Positions 58,227 through 64,000 of a stretch of DNA of 64,000 nt are shown piece by piece. Location of the stretch: assembly GCA_023205875.1 (NCBI GenBank), contig CP060759.1, positions 473,501 through 537,500 of the forward strand, read 5' to 3'. Position numbers and translations under genes: made by a program. The stretch comes from Chloropicon primus (lineage: Eukaryota; Chlorophyta; Chloropicophyceae; Chloropicales; Chloropicaceae). The first letter of the stretch is position 1; every line of letters begins with the position of its first letter. Below the pieces are notes generated by a model that was not told where the DNA came from, did not search any database, and saw only the letters and a program-made list of their open reading frames with translations.

Positions 58227-58994
58227 TTACTCTACATCGTTCCCACCCCCAGCAGCTCCGGCCCTGGCTTTCCCCCTCACCCTCCTCCTCTTGGGCTTCT
58301 CTGCTTGGGCGGCGGGTTGAGCCTCCTGGTTGTGGCGCCTCCTTTCCGGGCCCTTGGCCGACTTCTTTCTCACAGACAAAGGGTTCGGTCCCTTTGCCTT
58401 CTTCTTCTTCTTCCTCGCCAGCTGGTCCTGCTGGGCCTCCTCCCCGCCCGCGAGCTCTCTCATCACCCGCGTCCCCCTCTCGTAGTCTTGGATCCCCATC
58501 TTGGCCTCCGACGCCCTGTTCACGAAGTTCTGCAGGTTGCTCCCAGGCTTCTGGAGCGAGACCCCGTTGACGGTCTTAAAAATGATCGGGACGACCGACG
58601 ATTTGGACAGGTACTTCTGCAGGTCCTTGTCCTGGGTTGCAACAAAGAAGTGAGACTCGTTCTTCTCTCCCACCTCGCGCTTGATGCACTCCGCCGCGGT
58701 CGTCACCCCTTCGTAACTGCACTTGTGCCTCTCCAGCCTCCTCGCCCCCTCAAGCGTCGCCCTGTACTCCTTCCCCATGCCGTGCAGCTCGTGCAGCGTG
58801 TACCTCGTAGTGAAGGCCCTCACGTTCCCCATAAGGAGCTTCGACAGCGTTGCTTCCACGTCCCCGTTCCCGGTGGCCAACACCGCGTGGATGAAATTCC
58901 CATCCACGAGAACTTTGTACGGCTCCCTGAAGCCGAAATTCACGTGGAAGAACTTCAGCGTCTTCCTCACCGCCTTGTGCCTCTTGATCCTCAT
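58227..58994 (-). CDS. UTP23: UTP23, rRNA-processing PIN-domain protein
   Basis: SSU processome factor needed for early 18S rRNA cleavages; in yeast it binds the snR30 snoRNA. 255 residues. Starts MRIKRHKAVRKTLKFFHVNFGFREPYKVLVDGNF, the diagnostic N-terminus. PIN-like core with LLMGNVRAFTTRYTLHEL and HFFVATQDKDLQKYL; HKCSYEG with downstream C and H (residues about 95-125) fits the Utp23 zinc site. The C-terminus is Lys/Arg-rich with multiple KKK stretches, a nucleolar-type signal. Tail to tail with the coiled-coil gene, 48 bp apart. Confidence 0.93.
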   Translation of the reverse strand: MRIKRHKAVRKTLKFFHVNFGFREPYKVLVDGNFIHAVLATGNGDVEATLSKLLMGNVRAFTTRYTLHELHGMGKEYRATLEGARRLERHKCSYEGVTTAAECIKREVGEKNESHFFVATQDKDLQKYLSKSSVVPIIFKTVNGVSLQKPGSNLQNFVNRASEAKMGIQDYERGTRVMRELAGGEEAQQDQLARKKKKKAKGPNPLSVRKKSAKGPERRRHNQEAQPAAQAEKPKRRRVRGKARAGAAGGGNDVE

Positions 58995-59759
58995 CCCCTC
59001 CCCTCCCGGAGTTGTCCCTTGCCACCGGTCTGCTGGTCACGCCAACCCGTACCCGAACCGAACCCGTTGCCGGTGAAAACCTCGTCAAGTGGCGCGCTTT
59101 CGCCCGAAACTCTCACCACGTCACTGGGTGGCGCACAACAAGCAGATATATCGACAGACCCTCCCCCTCTTCCGCTCAACCCACCCACTCGCGCTCCACC
59201 TCTCTCGGCGATCTCTCCCAATGCTTCTCTCCCTCTCTCTCCAGGGGATCCCCTTCTCCTTTTCGTGAACCTAAAATCCTCACCACAGCGTCGTTTCTCT
59301 CAAGCGAGGGCTCTTTGGAAAGACAAAGAGACGAAGATTACGTTGATACACTCTTCCCCCCGTTCCTGTCCCCTCCAAGTCCTCTCCCGTATCCCTTCTC
59401 TCTCGCCTTCCAGTTGCAGGAGCAGAAAGCTTTTTGTGTTTCATCCCGGCAGCTGAAAAGGGGTTCCTCTTCGTTTATTGATCGACGTTAATTATCCCCG
59501 AAAGAGAACCTGAGGCTGAGGCTGAGCCTCAGGATAAGGTAGAGCGACGACGAACGACGACGACGACACCGACGACGACGAGCGTTGTTGTTAGCGACGA
59601 GGGTGCGTGGTAATCGTGCGTCCATCTTGAGGTCTTGTTGGAATCGTTTCGTTCCGAGGGAGAACGAGGACGAGGAATCCATTCACTCTTCATCTTGTCA
59701 TTCTGTTTTGGAGGAGAGAAGTCGAGCGGGTTGGGGTTGACGCGGAGCAAGGGGACGTC
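58995..59759. promoter_or_regulatory. Divergent promoter region (UTP23 / plastid membrane protein)
   Basis: 765 bp, rich in CT tracts on its left half. Between 59514 and 59530 there is a GAGGCTGAGGCTGAGCCTCA inverted-repeat-like element. GAC triplets near 59545-59585. No gene recognised. Confidence 0.45.
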
Positions 59760-60284
59760 ATGGCGTCGGCGAAGACGACGAGGAGGATGACGACGAGGTG
59801 TTCGTGCTCGTATTCGGGTTCGTTCCTCCGAGGGGGGAGGAGGTTGTTGGGAAGGAGCGGGGAGGGACGGGAAAGAATGGGGGTGCGTTCCCGTGCCCTC
59901 GACCAGTCGATATGCTTGAGCGTTGCCCAGGAGGAGCTCGCTTTCGCGGTCGCGGTGGCTGCGGAGACTTTTCTGTCCGCGAGGAAGAAGAAGGAGCTGA
60001 CGGGGGAGGACACGAACTTCTTCCAGCCTGCTGTGATCGTCGGGGTCATCGCCGTGTCGTCCGGGCTCGTGTACACGAGGAACGACCTGCTGGGGAGGGT
60101 CGGGCTGCTTTTCAACTCCATTGCGGCCTTTGCGGTGATTGGCAGCTACTCCAAGCGGTTCCTCGAGGCTCCTGAGAGCTCCAACGAGGAGAACGAGTTC
60201 CCGGGCCCCAAGGGGACGCCAGCCTTTGGGATCTTCATGTCGCTGATGGCCTTCCTGGCCTCGACGCAGGCCCTCACGAGGGTC

Positions 60285-60287
<3 letters not shown>
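59760..60287 (+). CDS. Putative plastid membrane protein, two helices
   Basis: Unrecognised 175-residue protein. N-terminus is basic with Thr, Arg and Ser (MASAKTTRRMTTRCSCSYSG), fitting a plastid leader. Then FFQPAVIVGVIAVSSGLVYTRNDLLGRVGLLFNSIAAFAVIGSYSKRF in pieces: a hydrophobic helix, a basic loop and a second helix. A Pro/Gly link (NEFPGPKGTPAFG) precedes a third hydrophobic stretch (FMSLMAFLASTQALTRV). Single exon. The stop codon runs straight into a GA microsatellite (60286-60325). Confidence 0.65.

Positions 60288-60325
<38 letters not shown>
60286..60325. repeat. (GA)n microsatellite at stop codon
   Basis: About 19 GA units begin within the TAGAGA of the plastid protein stop, forming the start of its 3' UTR. 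Confidence 0.95.
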
Positions 60326-60328
<3 letters not shown>

Positions 60329-60414
60329 GAGTTCGCCGCTGGGGTCTTGTCCTCTCACGACCGCCTTTCTTTTCAAGGAAAAAGTTTATGATTACAGCAA
60401 GTTTTGTTTTCTGT

Positions 60415-61134
60415 TTAATAATATTCGTTACAAGGCTCGAGACTGCTGATGGACTCCTCCAGGAGCGACCCGAAAAACTCCCTGTTCTTCAGCTTGGACT
60501 GGCCCCTAATAATACTTACAGCGACGTGCTGCGGGATGCCGTGGGCTTGGCTCACGTGCCAGGCAAAGTCTTCTAGGTCGCCGCTCCACTTCCTGCAAAA
60601 GATGCACTTCACTCGCGAGGGGCTCGTCGCGGAGTCCAAGGACCCGCCCACGATGACCTGGGGCTGCTCCGCGACGTCGATGCAAGTCCGAGGCGACTCG
60701 AGTGCCCCCACCCCGTGAGCTGGAAGCGAAGAGGAAAGGAAAGATGCCAAGAAAGAAACGAAAGAGGTCAGGAGTCAGAAAAGAAAGAAAGAAAGAAAAG
60801 CGAGGGGAGCACACTTCTCACCTGTCCGCAGACCGAGCCCGTAGTTCTCGTAATCGTAGTCGTCGCTGGAAACGAAATCCATGGGGTCCCTCTCGCAACC
60901 TTGGCCATCGCTGTCGTTGTTGTTGTGAAACCCGTTCAAAAACCTCTTGGGTCTCTTGAGCGCCACGGAGGAGCGGTCCCACTCCATCGGGTACTCGATC
61001 TCCTGCGGAACCACGGAAGGGTTCGCGCCCCTCTTCCTCTTCCATATCGTCGAATTACTCTGCTGGATGTGTAGAGCCCGCAAGGGCGTCCCGTGCTTCC
61101 CCCCTCGGCCGTGCTTCCTGCTCCCGTCTTCCAT
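60415..61134 (-). CDS. C2H2-type zinc-finger protein, 2 exons, 205 aa
   Basis: Unrecognised family. Exons 60822-61134 and 60415-60719 join in frame (phase 1). The first exon is basic, then acidic (QEIEYPMEWDRSS; DFVSSDDYDYENYG), likely disordered. The second exon has one finger-like motif, CIFCRKWSGDLEDFAWHVSQAHG, a C-x2-C-x12-H-x4-H pattern resembling C2H2/BED-like zinc sites, then VAVSIIRGQSKLKNREFFGSLLEESISSL in part helical. Intron has a GAAA run. Possibly nuclear; function unknown. Confidence 0.7.
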
Positions 61135-62002
61135 CGCCCCTCAATCCCCAGGGGTTGACAAACTCTCTAAATAAAATATAAAAAAAACCCAAAAGCTTCG
61201 CCGCTTCTGCTCTCTACGACGGTGCACAAAACCCTTTCAGTCGACCACGAAGAGCGATCCAACGCAAAGCAAAAACCCTTTCGCACACCACGACGACGAC
61301 GACGACGAGGACGAATCCAATGCCCCCACACCCACACGAAACCTTTCTCTTTCTCGAAGAGCAAACCCAACCCAAAGCGAAAGGTGTTCGGTACCTCGGG
61401 TCGACGACGGGTACGTTCCTTCCGATCACGAACCCGTCCAACACGAACCACCTTCCGTCCTCCTCCTTAAGCCCTCTCTCTCTCGCTCGCTTTGCTCGCC
61501 CAAGACACACCACACCTCTTGCGCTCTTCTCTCTCTCTCTCTGGCGCGCGCTCTTCGCCATCCGGGGGGCACAACTTTTCCAAAGTTAAAATACAACTCC
61601 CGAAAGGGTCCACTCTGTTACGCGCGTATTTCAGATTTGAAGTAGAGGCAACATTTCCAAAAGAACGTCTCTCGTAGAACCCATGTTTGAAATTTCCACA
61701 ATTCCGTTGATGAGGAATCCATCCATCAATCAGCGCAGCTGTCACGGCAGAGGTGAAGGAAGGTGAGTGTTGGAAGAGAGGTTTTGGGACGCGGTAGTGA
61801 GGTTTACGGTCAAAGGTGTTGGAATTATCAAATTCTTTGTCTCTCTCTCTTTCGAACGACCCCTCGCTCGACCGTGTGCGTGACGGTTGGACTGAGAAAC
61901 GTCTTGATATCATTCATTGGTTTTTGTTTGTTGTTGTGATGGGTTGGATGGTTTCCCAGCAGAGGAGAGAGAGAAGAGACAGAGAGAGGTGAAGGCGACG
62001 AG
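61135..62002. promoter_or_regulatory. Divergent promoter region (zinc-finger / FHA gene)
   Basis: 868 bp. GAC triplets (about 61290-61312), CCCACACCC repeats and a CT run near 61530 occur. No RNA gene or domain-bearing frame recognised. Confidence 0.45.
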
Positions 62003-62621
62003 ATGGTCACCAGAGGGAGCAAGAAGAACGAGGTAAGACGAACACGCCGACGGCGTGGCGTCGCACTCCCTGAGGACTGGACTAACTGACTGACCCAATG
62101 AATGAATGAATGAATTATGGGTGACGACGACGTTGTCGTTGTTCCGAAAGCAGGAGGAGGCGAGCGGCGCGTTGGGGCCGAACCAGACGCTTGTGATAGA
62201 GGTGGTGAAGGGGCCGTCCAAGGGAAAGGTGTACAGGGCCGGGCCGAACCAGAAGCAGCTTTCGGTGGGGAGGACCAAGGCCTCGGTCGTCCACGTGAAG
62301 AGTCCGGGGGTCTCCGAGAAGCACGCGGAGGTCGTGTGGAGCCCGGAGAAGACCTCGTGGTGCATCCGGGACGTGGGATCCTCGAACGGAACGGTCGTGA
62401 ACGGCGAGAACCTCGAGCCTGAGGTGCTGGCCAGGCCACTTCGGGACGGCGACAGGGTGAAGCTGGGACTCCAGTCGGAGCTCCTGATCCAGGTGGTCGA
62501 CGTTCCGGACGAGAACATCACCGTCGAGCAGTACCTGAACAAAGAGTGCGATAGGCTCATCTCCAAGATGCAGTCCAGAACGAGCGAGCTCGTGGGCGAC
62601 ATGAAGAAGGTGCTGGCGTGA
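62003..62621 (+). CDS. FHA-domain protein, 2 exons, 165 aa
   Basis: Phosphothreonine-binding FHA module. Exon 1 (62003-62032) encodes only MVTRGSKKNE; exon 2 (62154-62621) encodes the rest. FHA landmarks: a glycine-rich start (VKGPSKGKVYRAG), the GRTKAS turn that contacts phosphate, GVSEKHAEV (the S-x-x-H core), DVGSSNGTVVNGENL with the invariant SNGT/N, and LRDGDRVKLG. A C-terminal helix follows (VEQYLNKECDRLISKMQ). The phosphoprotein partner is unknown. A GAAT repeat lies in the intron. Confidence 0.88.
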
Positions 62622-62791
62622 GAGAGGCCCGGCGACCAGCGACGACGAGAGCGAGTCGAACTACTTTATATGCGCGCGCCGGGCGCGTAAACCACTGCCG
62701 AGAACAACAACCCAAAAAAAAAGCAGCTCAGCTGTGTTGTACATTAATAAGAATAGAAACGACTGAGTCAACTTTGCTTTAAGACCAATCC

Positions 62792-64000
62792 TCACGCCTG
62801 GCGAGTGTTGCGAGGAGAAAACTCTTTGCTGTTCGGGCTCCCCTCCTCGAGCGTCGTGGGAATTCGGAAGTTGTACGGGCCCAGAAGCGGTGTGGAGATC
62901 GCATCGGACGACAACTGGATCGATTTCCTCATGCTGTCGTCGCCAATGATCGGGCTGCCCGCGGAAGGCGTCATCATCGTCCTGTTCTTCCTCTCATCGA
63001 CTTTTTCCAGCAGGATGCCCAGTTTCATGTCGATCTGCTTGAGCCTGGCCACAAAGACGTCCTCGTTCGTCGTTCCCTTGAGCTCCTGGTCCTTGGGACC
63101 GCCTTCCTCCACCAGCGGCATCAGGCGCTGGCTCATCTCGTTCGTCCAGCTCTGCAAGTTCGCAAACAGCTGCATCTGGTCCTTGAAGCCGTTGTGCTTG
63201 TCCTTGAAAATTTCTTCCGCGGTCGAAAGCTTGCTCTCAAGCTCGCTGAACTTCTTCGTCGACGCTTGTCTCAAGTCCCTCTTGTAGTCCGCGAGCTCCC
63301 TGGTGGCGTACTTGAGCTCCTTGTTCACCTCGCTGAGCCTCGCCTCCGTCTCCTCTTTCATCTCTTGGAACTCTCTCAGCTTGTTCGGGTAGTCCATGAG
63401 GTAGTCGTAAATCTCGTGCTCGTCGAGGCCGAGCCTTTCAATCAGCTTGGTCATCTTAACCGCCACCGCCTTGTCCACAAAGTTGGCCGAGAAATCTTTC
63501 GAGGACAGCTGGGCACTCTTCAAGTCATTCCTTTTCGGCCTCTCCGTCTCTCTCTTCTTCCAGGCCGCTTCCCACTGCGTCCAGCGTTCCTTGTTCTTGA
63601 TCACCTTCTTCATGGCAGAGATCTCAAGGTCGTGGTACTTGGCCCTCTGCAACTTCTTGTGCCGGACGTCCTTCACCGAGGACACGGCCAGGTGCCTCTG
63701 GTCCTTCACGCTTCTGCACTCGAGAGCAATGTCCGTCTTGCAGTTGTTCGCGCCCTCCAAGATATTCGTCAAACGATCGACGTTCTGCTTCGCGACGATC
63801 ACTCCCATCTCGATCCTCTTCTGGACGAACTCGAGCTGGAAGTGAAATATCCCCAGGTTCTGGGACTTGCCTCGAGCGCTGTCAAGCTCCTTGGCGATCG
63901 TCTTCGCCTTCAGCTTCGCGGCATTATCCGGCGCGGCAACTGATGCCGTGTAAGCAGCATGCCTCTCCAGCTCTTTGCTCGTCCCCTCCAACGTGCTCAG
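62792..64000 (-). CDS. Coiled-coil protein (5' end outside window)
   Basis: At least 403 codons; the frame is still open at the right edge and no in-window ATG is convincing as its start. The text is basic/acidic coiled coil: FHFQLEFVQKRIEMGVIVAKQ, KKVIKNKERWTQWEAAWKKRE, LGLDEHEIYDYLMDYPNKLRE, EETEARLSEVNKELKYATREL, KDQMQLFANLQSWTNEMSQRL. The C-terminus is Ser/Pro-rich with TPLLGPYNFRIPT. The architecture recalls outer-arm docking-complex or intermediate-filament-like proteins; the family is not fixed. Confidence 0.7.
   Translation of the reverse strand: MSTLEGTSKELERHAAYTASVAAPDNAAKLKAKTIAKELDSARGKSQNLGIFHFQLEFVQKRIEMGVIVAKQNVDRLTNILEGANNCKTDIALECRSVKDQRHLAVSSVKDVRHKKLQRAKYHDLEISAMKKVIKNKERWTQWEAAWKKRETERPKRNDLKSAQLSSKDFSANFVDKAVAVKMTKLIERLGLDEHEIYDYLMDYPNKLREFQEMKEETEARLSEVNKELKYATRELADYKRDLRQASTKKFSELESKLSTAEEIFKDKHNGFKDQMQLFANLQSWTNEMSQRLMPLVEEGGPKDQELKGTTNEDVFVARLKQIDMKLGILLEKVDERKNRTMMTPSAGSPIIGDDSMRKSIQLSSDAISTPLLGPYNFRIPTTLEEGSPNSKEFSPRNTRQA

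Noticed and set aside
62792-64000. Outer-dynein-arm docking subunit
   Set aside because: Coiled coil alone does not identify it and the N-terminus is outside the window.

Overview
The window looks like nuclear DNA of a compact, GC-rich unicellular eukaryotic alga, most likely a flagellated member of the green lineage. Rubisco accumulation factor RAF1, plastid-type pyruvate dehydrogenase E2, plastid ribosomal protein bS1 and histidinol-phosphatase HISN7 point to a plastid. Their N-termini are plain basic or hydroxylated transit-like leaders with no obvious signal peptide, which favours a primary plastid. A CFAP299 homologue and a probable CFAP141 imply a motile flagellum. Introns are short (mostly about 75 to 240 bp), GT-AG, and often hold CT, GT, CA or GA microsatellites. 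About 36 protein genes fit in 64 kb, many as head-to-head pairs separated by 0.4 to 1 kb. The lineage is an inference; no marker here fixes it below 'green-type alga'.

Layout. 1-10 kb: GluRS (cut by the left edge), RAF1, a Myb/SANT-UBA protein, LMBRD2-like membrane protein, a small three-exon orphan and a CCCH zinc-finger protein. 11-19 kb: C14-sterol reductase, an orphan coiled-coil protein, eL34 and RLP24 head to head, a coiled-coil gene, a 166-bp tandem repeat, then mitoribosomal bS6 with a long coiled-coil tail. 19.1-20.3 kb: a spliced noncoding extension of the bS6 transcript whose introns carry C/D snoRNAs, including U14. 20-31 kb: plastid PDH-E2, UBE2T, adenylate kinase, a ChAP (exomer-type) protein, a gap with an ankyrin-like remnant, U6 snRNA and an orphan exon, then a DUF1664 protein, a broken gene and a small membrane protein. 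31-45 kb: transportin-3 type importin, bS1c, HISN7, two inverted cytochrome b5 reductase genes, a membrane-anchored sialidase-like protein, CFAP141/CFAP299 head to head and TFIIE-alpha. 45-56 kb: an E(z)-type H3K27 methyltransferase and three tandem membrane-anchored M14 carboxypeptidases. 56-64 kb: a coiled-coil protein, UTP23, a putative plastid membrane protein, a zinc-finger protein, an FHA protein and a coiled-coil gene cut by the right edge.

Themes. RNA and ribosome biogenesis is over-represented: eL34, RLP24, UTP23, bS6m, bS1c, U14, two or three further C/D snoRNAs and U6. Two loci show recent duplication with conversion-like homogenisation: the inverted cytochrome b5 reductase pair, with a hairpin near its axis, and the carboxypeptidase triplet, whose backbone is nearly identical while loops and the membrane-proximal stalk differ. 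The best leads are the intronic snoRNA cluster, the U6 gene with a B-box directly after its terminator, and the mosaic carboxypeptidases. No retroelement, virus-like element or CRISPR array was recognised. Exon ends are read by eye and checked for frame only; rRNA targets were matched from memory of conserved rRNA sequence, not by search.
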